64,000 nt of DNA from Catonia carolina (taxonomy: Eukaryota > Arthropoda > Insecta > Hemiptera > Achilidae), in contig JAQMRL010000007.1 of the NCBI GenBank assembly GCA_035578175.1, positions 52,475,227-52,539,226 on the forward strand. The letters run 5' to 3'. The translations under genes were made by a program, and so were the position numbers. Below the pieces are notes generated by a model that was given only the letters and a program-made list of their open reading frames with translations, was not told where the DNA came from and made no database searches. The stretch's first letter is position 1. Each line of letters opens with the position of its first letter. Positions 21,000-31,975 of this stretch are shown here, piece by piece.

Positions 21000-21317
21000 A
21001 TTTTAATTTTAATTGTTTATGTGTGTACGTTGTCATAGCCTATGTTTAATCTAATAAACAAAAGCAATCTCATGACCAATGAGATTTTGATGTCATTGCA
21101 TGACATGTAAATGAAGTGTAGTTTTGTATAGACTCAGGCCAACCATTCCTGAGAGAGTTTGGTTAATTGAACCACAACCATCAAAATACACTGGTAACCA
21201 CTGTCTAGTATAAAAGTTACCTTTACTAGGATTTGAACCAGGAAGCTTTATATCCAAAAATCAGCTGTTGAACAGCTGATTCACGGCGACAACTTTACCA
21301 CTAGACCAACCCGATAG
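21000..21317 (-). mobile_element. tRNA-derived SINE, family S1, copy 1
   Basis: On the minus strand it begins CTATCGGGTTGGTCTAGTGG, with an A box (TGGTCTAGTGGTAA) and, after about 50 nt, a B box (GGTTCAAATCC). A non-tRNA body follows (TTTTATACTAGACAGTGG, GTTCAATTAACCA, CAGGAATGG) and then an AT-rich tail. A second copy is at 62628. I recall closely similar SINEs in hemipteran sequences; this is unverified. Target duplications are not clear. Confidence 0.75.
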
Positions 21318-22242
21318 TTTTGTAAAAATATATGTTTAAGTAATAATTATTCAGACTATTTCTGTATACTGATTTTGTTCTTAGTTGGTAAAATTTAGTA
21401 TTTTCGGAATTTAAAAATGGTATAGAACAATTACACGTAATTTTAAATTTTCAGCCGATTTTATTTCATCGTATTTAATCGTCATTAAGTCAATTAAATA
21501 TTTATAAAACATATAATTTATGATAATGTCGCAGCGAACGGAAACAATTTTCCTTGTGTGCTTTGTGCCTATAAAAAATAATTAATAGGTAATATTGTAT
21601 TAATTTTATTAACGTATGATTTTTTGCAATAAAATTAAATTGAATTTATTATGACAGTAAACTTAACTGATTAAAATGATGAAGGCATCAAACATACCTG
21701 AAAAAGAAAAAGAAATTAATTACTATTGTGAGACACGATAAAGAAGAATGTTATACACAATTGTTCAAAACACAATATAATCAAATTTCTAGATCTGAAA
21801 GATTATATTACGAAAACTTTAACATTAAAGTATTTCAGAAATTCCTAACTTGACATTCTTTTGTCTATGGACTATACCTCTAAAACCTTTATTTGTTTGA
21901 AGAAAGAGAGGAAAAAGTAAAGTACAAAGTAAATACCTGTATTTTAAAAGTATTTCCGTAGTAATAGACAAATTAGCCACGAGAATAAAAATCTCAAATA
22001 CACGAATACGTACATACAAGAATTCATCTAATAACCACGTTTTTGGCTTTAAGGGGTTATATACCAGGATATCAGTTGAAATTAATTCGCTTTTTAAACG
22101 GTAGATAGAACTCCATAAAGTAAAGTAGAAAGTTTTTATTTTTCCTCATAGTACTAAAGGAATACTTTCATCAATGCAATCTAATTTAAGGTTACACAGA
22201 ATTTCAAGCTTACCTCGGTGTTAAGGAAAATTTTTTTTTAAA
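21318..22242. other. AT-rich stretch, nothing recognised
   Basis: The 64-codon minus-strand frame at 21825-22019 shows no motif. No repeat was identified. Confidence 0.5.
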
Positions 22243-22374
22243 TCTGACGTGAAACGCCAACGTGACTTTTCTTACCAATGCAAAAATGGACCAAATTTGG
22301 GTAAGGAGTGTTATATAAATTTCATTAAATTTAACTCATTTAAGCAAAACATTTCCTACCTACATTTCGTGCGG

Positions 22375-22426
<52 letters not shown>

Positions 22427-23170
22427 CAGAGAGAGTAAAAATGGATAAACAGAATCTACGTTTATTCATGAGTGAACAATAAATAATGAAAAACAACTTA
22501 ATTCTGATCAAGAGTGGTTGACCCAAAATGAAAAATAATTTCTGTTCGATTTAATTTTTTTTTAGAAAAATATGAAAAACCCCTAATGGACGCTAAAATA
22601 TCTGTAGAAAATATCTTGAAATAAAAGTTGTAGGTTTTCCAATTTTGTATCACTTCTGTTATAAACGTTTTTACCGAAAATGGATATTAAGGCCACAATA
22701 TTAATAAAAAATTTATACCAGGAGAGCACAGCCAACTCTACGAATTTTTCCAGACATTCTCCATCTAGTAGAGCACATTAATGTAGTAAGTGAGACGATT
22801 TTCCGATTTTCATTAAAATGGTAACACCAATTTTTAAGAAAATTGCATGTCAGTGAAAAATGACACAAATAGACCACTACTTTTGGTTGACCGATTTTGA
22901 TGAGAAAGTTCATGTAGGTCTCCTCTTGGCACCCAACATAGGGTTCAAGTTCTATCTTAAAAGCATATGATTTTCTGTTTTCACAAGCGCGCGCGCACAC
23001 ACATATACGCAGATTAATCGGTAAGAACTTGTCTTTTGGGCTCATGGGATCTGGAAACGAATATTTCCGGTGAAAACTTTATCGCTTCCAAACAAAAATA
23101 TAGACCAGTTGGTTAAACATGTTTCTTTCGTTCAAGGGATCTGTTTACATGTATTCCCGGTTAAGGAAAT
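22243..23170 (-). mobile_element. HLE1 copy 10 (old, with GA tract and partial duplication)
   Basis: A decayed 3' end (TCTGACGTGAAACGCCAACG) is followed by HLE1 interior, interrupted by a GA microsatellite at 22376-22434 that other copies lack. The usual CA zone is a short GCGC/CACACA stretch near 22987-23006. The sequence around 23015-23080 is partly repeated at 23105-23170 (ACATGTTTCTTTCGTTCAAGG), so the 5' part is duplicated. The terminal 13-mer is lost. Confidence 0.65.
22376..22434. repeat. GA microsatellite
   Basis: GA repeated for about 60 bp with a few single-base changes, inside HLE1 copy 10. Confidence 0.95.
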
Positions 23171-23559
23171 ACAGTACCAGTGAATTAGACAAGATCATCT
23201 TCTGATCTCTCTCCATGAGCCTTTTTCCTGTGGGATTAGGTGGTCAGAATAAAGTAAATTATTTTTTCGAAACGAATTATCATACAAAACGATATAATTA
23301 ATCAAATAACAGAAGCTGCAGAAACTGTTAAGAATTCTCCTCCCGTCGTTATGATTCATTTAAGAAAATAATGGACTCGTTGGGCGAAATTACGCCATAA
23401 ACAAAATTGAGGCCATTTTGAGGAAATTTGTAGGTATTGAGCAATTCCTTCATTCATTTAATTCCTTTCTCCATTGATGGAATTGAATTGAGTAGCTGCT
23501 ATTGCAAAGCTATGACGAAAATTATTTCATTCCGTTGAAAAACAATAATTTTTATGTAA
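23171..23559. other. Stretch with no recognised feature
   Basis: No member of the window's repeat families and no coding motif was seen. Confidence 0.45.
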
Positions 23560-23727
23560 CAATTTAATCTAGTTTTGCGATCAATAAAAAACAAATTTTG
23601 ATATCTTTTATTATTTTGAACTTACTTAATTTATATAAATTTTCTCAGAATTGTATATTTTACCGGTTAAATTAAAATAATAATTGACTTAATTAAACAT
23701 TTTACAAAATTATTTTTCGTTAAACCT
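23560..23727. repeat. Old repeat related to 1385-1560
   Basis: It shares ACTTACTTAATTTA, TTTTCTCAGAATTGTATATTTTAC-like text and a CGTTAAA word with the stretch before the Jockey relic, in the same order. The R400 copy b follows immediately. Confidence 0.5.
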
Positions 23728-24114
23728 GTTGTTGTTTAGGTAGTCAGCCGAAAGACTGGTTTGAACCTCTAGAAGCTTTTCTAAGTAAAACATGGAGTGA
23801 GGAGGTTTACAATTGCCTTCCTCACTCAGTGAAAAATATCCTTATCAGCATGACAGGCTTTCTGAAAAGCATCTACATTCCACCCTGCAATTGACACCTT
23901 CAGTTCATTCACCACAGGGTCTGGCTGTATAATGAAATTCATTACTCTCAGAGAACATAACTGCGACTAGTATTTTTTTCACCCATACCTCTTCTATTCT
24001 TAAATGCTTCAGTCACATAAATGCCTGACCATTAAGAAACATACTTATATTTTGTAGCCCTGAAACTAGCAGATCGAGTGTAAATAATTTAACAATTCAC
24101 TTGCCGTTATGGCC
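23728..24114 (-). repeat. R400 repeat copy b (full length)
   Basis: It begins GTTGTTTAGGTAGTCAGCC and ends near TTGCCGTTATGGCC, with the family's central CACAGGGTCTGGCTGTATAA. It is diverged from the 4420 copy by scattered substitutions and small deletions. Confidence 0.8.
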
Positions 24115-24158
24115 AGAAATATGAGATACAATGTGATGTGTTTCATGAATGCTAAAAA

Positions 24159-24943
24159 TCTGGTGTGAAACACTCACACAACTTTCTCTTGCCAATGCAA
24201 ATAATTAACAATAAACCTAACATTAGTATTAAAACATTAGAAATGAACATAAACTAACCTCAAAAACATAACCTTATTTTAATCATGAGTGAATGACGCA
24301 AAATGACAATCGAACTCAGTTTGGCTTAAAAATACGGAAAATCACGCTTTCACGCTAAACTAGGCTCTGTAGAGAAAAATGCTCTAAACAAAAGTTGTAG
24401 ATCTTTTAATTTTCTATAAATTTAATTATATACACTTTTGTCGTAAAATGCATACTAAGACCGAAATGTTAAAAAAATCGATTTTTCTCACGTTTTCGTG
24501 AGAAAAAAAACACAAAATCGCAAATTACCGCTAAAATAAGCGTTATACAAAAAGATGTTTGAAACAGAAGTTGTAGGTTTTTAAATTCTCTACAACTTTT
24601 ATTATATAAGTTTTTGCGCTAAAATTTATATTAAAGCCGTAATCTTAAAAAAACAACGTTTTTACGTGAAAACAGCCTCACCGAGAATTTCAGCAAACAT
24701 GGCGCCTACCCTATCTTGTAGAGAATAAAAAATTGAGTAAAATAGGCGATTTTAAAAAAAATCGTAGGACCAGTTTTTGAGAAAATCGCAAAAAACTGAA
24801 AAATTATACGAATAAACTACTACTTCCGGTTGACCGATTTTGATGAAAATGTTCATGTCGCGTCCGGTAGTGGTATGTAACTTAAGTTTCAAGTTTCAAG
24901 TTCGTACGATGTTCCGTTCTTGAGATATTCTGTTCACACACAG

Positions 24944-24975
<32 letters not shown>

Positions 24976-25116
24976 ACACACAGACCAATCGCTAAAAACA
25001 TGTTTTTTGGGTTCAGGGGGTCTGAAAACGTATAGATCCGGTGAAAACTCGATTTCGAAAAATCGACATGAAAACAATACTTTCCTTCCTATATATTCAT
25101 ATAGGCAAGAGAAAGT
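24159..25116 (-). mobile_element. HLE1 copy 11 (full length, subfamily A)
   Basis: It has intact ends on both sides, 958 bp, and is close to copies 4, 6 and 7. The CA tract (about 24936-24982) has two AG interruptions. The 73-codon frame over the tract is an artefact of the repeat. Confidence 0.9.
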
Positions 25117-26691
25117 AAAAAGTACTTCTTTTTATAAATAAGTTTGTCGAGCATCGACTGCCATGGTCATTAGCCCTCGTCAACAACGCTTCTTGTGGTA
25201 AAATACAAAATTAACAACTACCCAACTGCCAAGGGTGCACAGAGCATACGATAATTTCAAATAAAAGTATTTTTGAGTTCTTATTAGAATTCCGTCAAAC
25301 ATTTAACCCATTGGCATGTAATGACGGCGAAACGCTGTCCACCATGTTTCTGCCATTGTATACAATGACGGCGATTCAACGTCCTCGTACTTTATTTAGT
25401 CCTGTCTACTAGTCCAGTCACTCACGGTTTTTGCTAAGAATTTTAAAGTACCGCTTGGATTGACATGAAATTTTGCATACACATAGTTGACATGTCAAAG
25501 AAAAAAAGTTATATAGTGCCGATGTGTGCTTTTACCCTGGGGGTGAGTACCACCCCTTCTCGGGGGTGAAAATATTTAACCTCAAAATAACCCCGGGAAT
25601 CGATAGATAATTCAATTTTAAGCAAAAAATGTTTTATTGACTTTTTCGGTAAGTGGATATTTACCGATTTATTCACGATTGAAATTGATGATTTCTTGCA
25701 TAAAAAATGCATATTTTTCAGTATATTTTCCGTAATAACTCGAAAACGGTGCATTTTTACAAAAAAGTCTTAAGAATCAAAAAGAAACCTTTTAAAATAA
25801 CAAATCGAATGGTTTTTTTTTAAATTATCATCGGAGCAATAAAACCCAAGTTACAGCCTAATTAAGGTCAGGTATTTATTCGATTTACCTTTTATAAAAG
25901 TGTTTATCGTTAAATAACGTAAAAAGGAATGGATTTTTGAAAAAAATAATGACAATGTTTTTTGTAGATTTTAAAAAGATCTTCAAAATGAGCTAAGGTA
26001 AAAGTAATTTGGATAAAAAATGGCCGAGTTATTGCAAAAACAAAAAAATTATGTCGTAAAAAAAAAAAAAAAAATTTTATTAAAACGGTAATTTTTTCAC
26101 AAAAATAAAAATTAACGTTATCCCAAGTGTAATTAGCTTTATTTATGTACTGACTATGAGTCCTGAAATTTTAACCAGTTTAAAATGCTTAAATTTGAAA
26201 AAAAAGGTCAATTTAGTAAAAAATGAATTTTTGCAATTTTAAAAAAATTTTCCATTTTTTCAAAACTGCTCGAAATCAAAGAGGAATACGAAAAATTGAC
26301 AAGAGTTCTAAAATGTAGTATTTTTTTCACTGAAAATTTTCCATTTTTTTTTATTTTTCTATCATAAAAACTAAGCGAGATATTTACATTCTAAGCTTGC
26401 ATATAAGGGTGAGAAGCCCCCTTTTTTATCCCTTTAAAACGCATTTTCTAAAAATCAACAACTTTCAAATAGTCCAAATTTTCAGAAGTTGTAGCCCTTA
26501 GAATTCCCTACAAAATGAGCTTTGAAACGTTCAAATATCTTTAAAATTACCGAAGTTATCGTTAATAAACCATTTACGTTTTTCTTACGTTTTACGTTTT
26601 CGACTCTTATGATGGTGAAAGCACCAAATCAGTTGAAAGAAGCCGCCGATCACAAAAAGTTAGCTCCAAAGAATATAAATTCACGAAAGAA

Positions 26692-27690
26692 ATGGCAGTT
26701 ACCATTAGTCAAGATAAATGTCTGTCTAATTATAAGAATAAAAGTAGATTTATATCGTTGTTAATGGAAGAATTACAAAAACATTCCATCAAATGTTATC
26801 AGGAACAAGGTGAAGCAGACGAATTAATAGTTAATATAGCAACAACTAGTGACTCGCCATTGGGAAAAATTATAGTAGCAGAGGATATTGACATTTTAGT
26901 TATTTTGACAGCTAGGGCCAATAAAGATGAAATTTATTTTCTAAAATTAGGGAAAAAAAATGTCCCCTCGGAAGTGTATTCTTCAAAAAGTTTTGAAATT
27001 CTCCATCCAAACTGTTCAGAATTTATCATGTTTTCACATAGTTTTACCGGGTGTGATACAACCTCCTCATTTTATAATAAAGGTAAAATTAAATTTTTTA
27101 ACCTTATTGAAAAACGGTCTGATCTTAGAGAAAAGGCAAGAATATTTAATAACAGAAATGCAAAGTTGGAAGAAATTTTAGAAGCTGGCAGATATTGTAC
27201 GATACTATTATTCGGTCTGGCAAAAGATATTCAGTTGAACAAGTTAAGTAACGTGCAAGATTTGTCCGAATTTCTCGAACAGATGCGCTTTGACTCATTC
27301 ATCAAAGCTACTGCTAAAAATGCGGCTGTAAAACTTTCATCGCTTGTACCATCAGTTGATGCTCTCAATGAACATTTTAAGAGAGTTTATTTACAGACGC
27401 AAATTTGGCTGGGAAATAAAGATATTTGCCCTACTGATTGGGGATGGATAAATGGCGAAGACTCACGGCAGCCAGTTAAAATGCGAAATAAACCTGCACC
27501 AGAAGAATTACTGGTAGTGATCTTTTGCAATTGCAAAAAAGAATGCGGTGCAACATGCACTTGTCGAAAGCATGGGCTTTTCTGCAATGCTGCATGTGGA
27601 CATTGCTGTGGTGATAATTGTCAAAATAGTCCTCCAATGGATGATCCAGAAGAGGATATTGAAGAAGACATGTCTTCTGATGAAGTTTGA
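26692..27690 (+). CDS. XPG/FEN1-like nuclease with C-terminal CXC zinc finger (Academ-like transposon protein)
   Basis: The frame holds 332 codons and no stop. Residues 40-49 (GEADELIVNI) and 61-70 (IVAEDIDILV) fit the XPG-I/PIN nuclease core with acidic metal-binding residues. Residues 116-126 (HSFTGCDTTSS) and a WLGNK...TDWGW block (239-252) are signatures of this transposon family. Residues 279-310 hold ten Cys in a C-x-C-rich cluster (CNCKKECG...CTCRKHGLFC), a tesmin/TSO1-like CXC zinc finger. The tail is acidic (EEDIEEDMSSDE). The ATG at 26692 is the first in frame, but the frame is open back to 26566. It there reads FDSYDGESTKSVERSRRS, which looks like the N-terminal nuclease motif. The true protein probably started further upstream and this copy is 5'-truncated or needs an upstream exon. 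AATAAA lies at 27700, 10 bp after the stop. Confidence 0.75.
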   Translation: MAVTISQDKCLSNYKNKSRFISLLMEELQKHSIKCYQEQGEADELIVNIATTSDSPLGKIIVAEDIDILVILTARANKDEIYFLKLGKKNVPSEVYSSKSFEILHPNCSEFIMFSHSFTGCDTTSSFYNKGKIKFFNLIEKRSDLREKARIFNNRNAKLEEILEAGRYCTILLFGLAKDIQLNKLSNVQDLSEFLEQMRFDSFIKATAKNAAVKLSSLVPSVDALNEHFKRVYLQTQIWLGNKDICPTDWGWINGEDSRQPVKMRNKPAPEELLVVIFCNCKKECGATCTCRKHGLFCNAACGHCCGDNCQNSPPMDDPEEDIEEDMSSDEV

Positions 27691-27904
27691 TTTATAATTA
27701 ATAAATTATTGATTATTGATTATTAATCATTGATTATTTGATTTATTTATTAATGTTTTTAATATAAAATGTTGTACTAAAAATTTAATATATAACCGTA
27801 GCAAAATATATAACTCTTTTTTTTACCCTTACAAGCACAGTTTTATAGTTATAGTTTTTATCTACAATTAAAAAGATATGAAAAAATTAATTTTTTTCAC
27901 CGAA

Positions 27905-28445
27905 AAAAAATTTTTTTTAAATAAATTTCATTGTAAGGAGTAGTTTATAATAATGTTTATTAATAAAAGTATAGTAATAATAATGTTTATTAATTGTATA
28001 GTTAATAATGTTTATTAAAGAGTAGTAGTTTATAATGTTGAAAATATTAAATACTTGAAAAAATTATATAATAAGTATAAAAAGGTTTAAATAACCGCAA
28101 AATGCAGCATTACCTAATTTAAAGTTTCAAAATATTTTTTTTTTAAATTTGACCTAAAGGGTGGTTTTTAAGGGTTGAATAAGTGCATTGTGTCTTAAAT
28201 TAAATGTAACCTACCATAAATTACCATTTAAAATTTTAAGCACCAAAAAAAAAATTTTTTAAATAAATTTCATTATAAGGGGTAGTTTATAAGGGTTGAA
28301 AATATTAAATACTTAAAAGATTAAATTATAAGTATAACAAAAGTTAAAATCACTACAAAATGTATCATTACCTAATTTAAAGTTTCAAATTTTTTTTTTT
28401 TTGGAAAATTTGACCTTAAAGGTGGTTTTTAAGGGTTGAAAAATT
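27905..28445 (+). repeat. Imperfect tandem duplication inside the Academ-like element
   Basis: A unit of roughly 200-340 bp occurs twice: AAATAAATTTCATTGTAAGG at about 27919 and AAATAAATTTCATTATAAGG at 28261. Each is followed by GTTGAAAATATTAAATACTT, CATTACCTAATTTAAAGTTTC and GTGGTTTTTAAGGGTTGAA. The first unit is lengthened by several TAATGTTTATTAA minirepeats (about 27950-28020). Confidence 0.75.
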
Positions 28446-28720
28446 GTTATAAATTGTAAAATACTTTCCTATATGATAAATAAATCTTTATTTAACATAC
28501 CCACACATAATCCATAGGTAAATAACGATTATATCTACTGTTTTTAATTTTTGCAAGAAAGGGGTGCTTTTCACCCCTTAAAAACAAAAAGCACACATTC
28601 TAACCATATAACTTTTGAAGAGATAGGCAAAATAAGCTCACTTGCAAAATTTCATTAAAATCGGAGCGGTACTTTAAAATTCTGAGGTATTGCAATATTA
28701 TACCGTGAGTGACTGGACTA

Positions 28721-29579
28721 TACGTAGTTTTTAAAAATTTCTTGATGTAGCAGCTCTAACGAAAACTACATAATTTTTGCTTCATTTACATATAAATACC
28801 AATAGAGTGCGTGCATGCGTTCAGTTATAATTTCGTGATCAAAATAACCTATACCATGTGTTGAAAAATTGTGTTTGTTTACGTTCTGTAAGTACGTGTT
28901 TGTAGAGTTTTTACAATATTTATCGTAACTTTTTGTTGTTTTATATCAAGACATAATATTCAATATTATTATTAATGCAATAATTTTTAACTATTAAAAA
29001 CATTCTCTGCTCTCTGCATGCTAAAATATTAATTTCATTGCAGGATATTAATGCGTAAATAAGTGAAAACGGCAATGACCGGTGATTAGAAAATAGGGTA
29101 TAACTTTTTTTTATATCAACCAATTTTTAAACATTTAAAATAGTTTTGTAAAAAAAAGGAATTCTCTAGATGGCCCTAGTATAATTTTTTATAGAAAATT
29201 ATAAATTTCTAAGTTACAATTAAAAGAACTTTAAAATATGTCATTTACAAGAAAAACAATTGTTTAAAAATTTGATGAAAAAAATTATTACAAAGGCAAT
29301 AAAAGTAATTCTTTGGTCTAAATGGTTACTAAATTCTTAAAAAATGAAAAAAATTATGAGAATTGGTTAAAACAAAAAAAGTTACTTTCTATTTACAATA
29401 AATTGTCATTTTCTGCAAAATTAAATCCAACTGTAAGGCCACCAACAGTGCAAAACAATTCGTAGTTCAATGGGTTAAAACACACACGCCGGTTGTAATA
29501 TCCCCGTCCTATGTGTAATGTCAGACACCTTAAAAGTTACGAAAGATAGCGTTCTGAAACCAGTTTTTTCAATTTTTCG
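28721..29579. other. Non-coding stretch right of the Academ-like element
   Basis: This includes the right part of the possible piggyBac-like element. The 60-codon minus-strand frame at 28941-29123 has no motif. Nothing else is recognised. Confidence 0.45.
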
Positions 29580-29760
29580 GATTAAAAATTATAAGAAACC
29601 ATAAAATTTTCTAATTAATTAAAGCCTTAAATATTTCTCTATAACTTCATTTCACTGCAGTAAATGAGTTCCGGGAGAAATATTTCACCAGCTGTGATTC
29701 GCTAACGAAGAGTTTCCAGACCTATGTTTATATGAAAAAAATTTCTTACAGCTACAAAAT
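29580..29760 (+). repeat. Old repeat related to 1640-1750
   Basis: GGGAGAAATATTTCACCAGC and ACGAAGAGTTTCCAGACCTA correspond to the text before the Jockey relic. No termini are defined. Confidence 0.5.
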
Positions 29761-30538
29761 GAGCTCCCGAGATATTTTCGCTGAATTTTAAATCGCTCTA
29801 TACAACAAAATAGCCCTCTGATCGGATGTTGAAAATTATAAATTATTATATGAGCGAGCGAGTGAGGGTTTTTGAATTTACGTAGAGAATCATTGGAGTA
29901 TTAATTATAAAGAATAAGGTTTTATAATGTGATTCTAGTGTATTTTATATCGTTGAAATATCGAGAATTTCCAAACGCGCTTTCTTGTTTATAAAAACCT
30001 TAAACCTTTAGAACGTTAAGAGTACTTAAAATTGCTATAAATAAACTTTTTAAAAGCTTAATAACTACGGTATTTAACGGGCTATCGGCAGCGTTAAAAA
30101 CGGAGTAATTAACAGCCGACGTAAATTAAACGGTGTAAAAATTATTTTTAATGATATTTTGAAAATAAATTATCCACACATAATACCCATCGGCTAATGA
30201 GTTGATAATTTTGATAAATTAAGTACTCAATAAGAGCTTTAGACTTCCCTCTGATATATACTTACAAAAAATAAAACAGGTATTACAATCTTATTAAAGA
30301 AACGAGGAAGGGAACTTCTTAGGAAATTTGAGCTCGATAGGTACTTAATTTAAAATATAATTCTTGTATCAGTCTTTTCATGAAATTTCGAGAGTAAAAT
30401 TGATTTTCAAGTACATCTTCTTTACGTAATAATTCAAAACGCCTGCCTAATTTGTAAAACATTTTTAAAATAATTATATTAAAAATACCGAAAATACTTG
30501 TCTCCGTAATGTTAATGTAAGGAATATTCTCTAAAAAA
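29761..30538. other. AT-rich stretch, nothing recognised
   Basis: No coding motif or repeat member is seen. The 84-codon minus frame at 30319-30573 runs into the HLE1 end and has no recognisable content. Confidence 0.5.
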
Positions 30539-31461
30539 TCTGGTATGAAACACACACAACTTTCTCTTGCCAATGCAAATAATTAACAATAATCTTAACA
30601 CCAGTAATAAAATATTAGAAAAAAACAAAAAACTAACCTCAACAGACATAACCTGATTTTAATCATGAGTGAAAGACGCAAAATGAAATTCAACCTCAGT
30701 ATGGTTTAAAAATATAAAAAACACTCTTTCACGCTAAACTAGGCTCTGCAGAGAAAAATGCTCTAAATAAAAGTTGTACTTCTTTTAATTTGCTATATAT
30801 TTGATTGTACACGTTTGTTGCAAAGTGCATTCTAAGGCAAAAATCTTTAAAAAATCGATTTTTCACACGTTTTCGTGAGAAAATACAGAAAATCGCTAAT
30901 TACCGCTAAACTTAGCGTTATACAATGTTTGAAATAAACGTTGTAAGATTTTTAATTCTCTACAACTTTTATTATATAAATTTTTGCTCTAAAATGCATA
31001 TTAAAGCCGTAATCTTAAGAAAACAACTTTTTTACGTGAAAACAGCCTCACCAAGAATTTCAGCAAACATGGCGCCTATTCTATCTTGTAGAGCATAAAA
31101 AATTTAGTAAACCAGGCGATTTTTCGAAAACTCGTAGGACCAGTTTTTGAGAAAATCGCAAAAAGTGAAAAATTACACGAATAAACTACTACTTCCGATT
31201 GACCGATTTTGTGTTTGTGTTCGGTCCGGTAGTGGTTTGTAACTTAAGTTTTAAGTTTCAAGTTCGTACGATGTTCCGTTCTTGAGATATTCTGTTCATA
31301 CACACACATACACACACACACACAAACAGACCAATGGCTAAAACATATTTTTTGGGTTCAGGGGGTCTGAAAACGTGTAGATCTGGTGAAAACTCGATTT
31401 CGAAAAATCGACATGAAAACAATACTTTCCTTCCTATATATTCATATAGGAAAGATAAAGT
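30539..31461 (-). mobile_element. HLE1 copy 12 (full length)
   Basis: The 3' hairpin is partly lost (TCTGGTATGAAACACACACAAC) and the 5' 13-mer carries changes (GGAAAGATAAAGT). The CA tract is short (about 31298-31325). A small deletion removed part of the GATTTTGATGAAAATG block near 31205. Confidence 0.85.
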
Positions 31462-31539
31462 AAAAATTGGAAGTGATACCACCCTAAAAATTTTCTAATA
31501 TTAAAACAATATTTTCTGCACGGCCTTCTTAGTTTATTT

Positions 31540-31665
31540 TCCCTTAACAGGTAGGTGAAATGTTAGTCATTTGCTTTCGAGCTGGTAGTTCCAGGGTTAC
31601 AAAAATTATTTCTGTTTCTCATCATATGGTCGTCAATTTTATGACTGACGCATTTAACAGGTTGA
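31540..31665 (+). repeat. R400 partial copy (5' third)
   Basis: It carries the R400 words GAGCTGGTAGTTCCAGGGTTAC and TTATTTCTGTTTCTCATCA, then stops matching near 31665. An HLE1 fragment starts 70 bp on. Confidence 0.55.
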
Positions 31666-31734
31666 CTCCCAAGGCAATTTTTACAATTTTGCTTAGAAAA
31701 ACCCCATACATATTTTATAGTTTCTTTGCTTTTT

Positions 31735-31852
31735 ACTTTCTCTTGGCTATATGAATACATAGGAAGGAGAGTATTGTTTTTCTAAATCGAGTTTTCACCG
31801 GATCTACACGTTTTCAGACCCCCTCAACCCAAAAACATATTTTTAGCGATTG

Positions 31853-31918
<66 letters not shown>

Positions 31919-31933
31919 ATGTGTGTGTGTGTG

Positions 31934-31973
<40 letters not shown>
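31735..31973 (+). mobile_element. HLE1 copy 13 (5' end only, ends in the GT tract)
   Basis: It has ACTTTCTCTTGGC and the complete block up to GCGATTGGTC, then a long GT tract (31854-31972, about 118 bp with a few TT, TA and GC changes), then unrelated DNA. A deletion or rearrangement inside the microsatellite probably removed the rest. Confidence 0.85.

Positions 31974-31975
<2 letters not shown>

Larger units (their letters stand above)
25410..28720 (+). mobile_element. Academ-like DNA transposon
   Basis: This 3311-bp element is bounded by TAGTCCAGTCACTCACGGT at the left and its exact complement at the right, flanked by TAC on both sides (25407-25409, 28721-28723). Similarity of the two ends continues with gaps for about 150 bp (for example AATTTTAAAGTACCGCT and GTGTGCTTTT on both sides). 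It carries one long ORF with an XPG/FEN1-type nuclease and a Cys-rich CXC-like finger. That domain pair, plus a 3-bp duplication, points to the Academ superfamily as I recall it. No helicase or other large ORF is present, so the copy is probably not self-sufficient. The left third (about 25570-26560) has no coding signal. Confidence 0.65.
25307..29474. mobile_element. Possible piggyBac-like element split by the Academ-like insertion
   Basis: TTAA at 25303-25306 is followed by CCCATTGG, and CAATGGG is followed by TTAA at 29475-29478. TTAA duplications with CCC... ends are typical of piggyBac elements. Without the 3.3-kb insertion at 25410-28720 the element would be about 0.86 kb and non-coding. 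The shared terminal repeat is only about 7 bp, so chance is possible. Confidence 0.4.

Noticed and set aside
26522..26764. 80-codon frame overlapping the Academ-like ORF start
   Set aside because: Shadow frame; the in-frame reading back to 26566 carries the nuclease motif instead.
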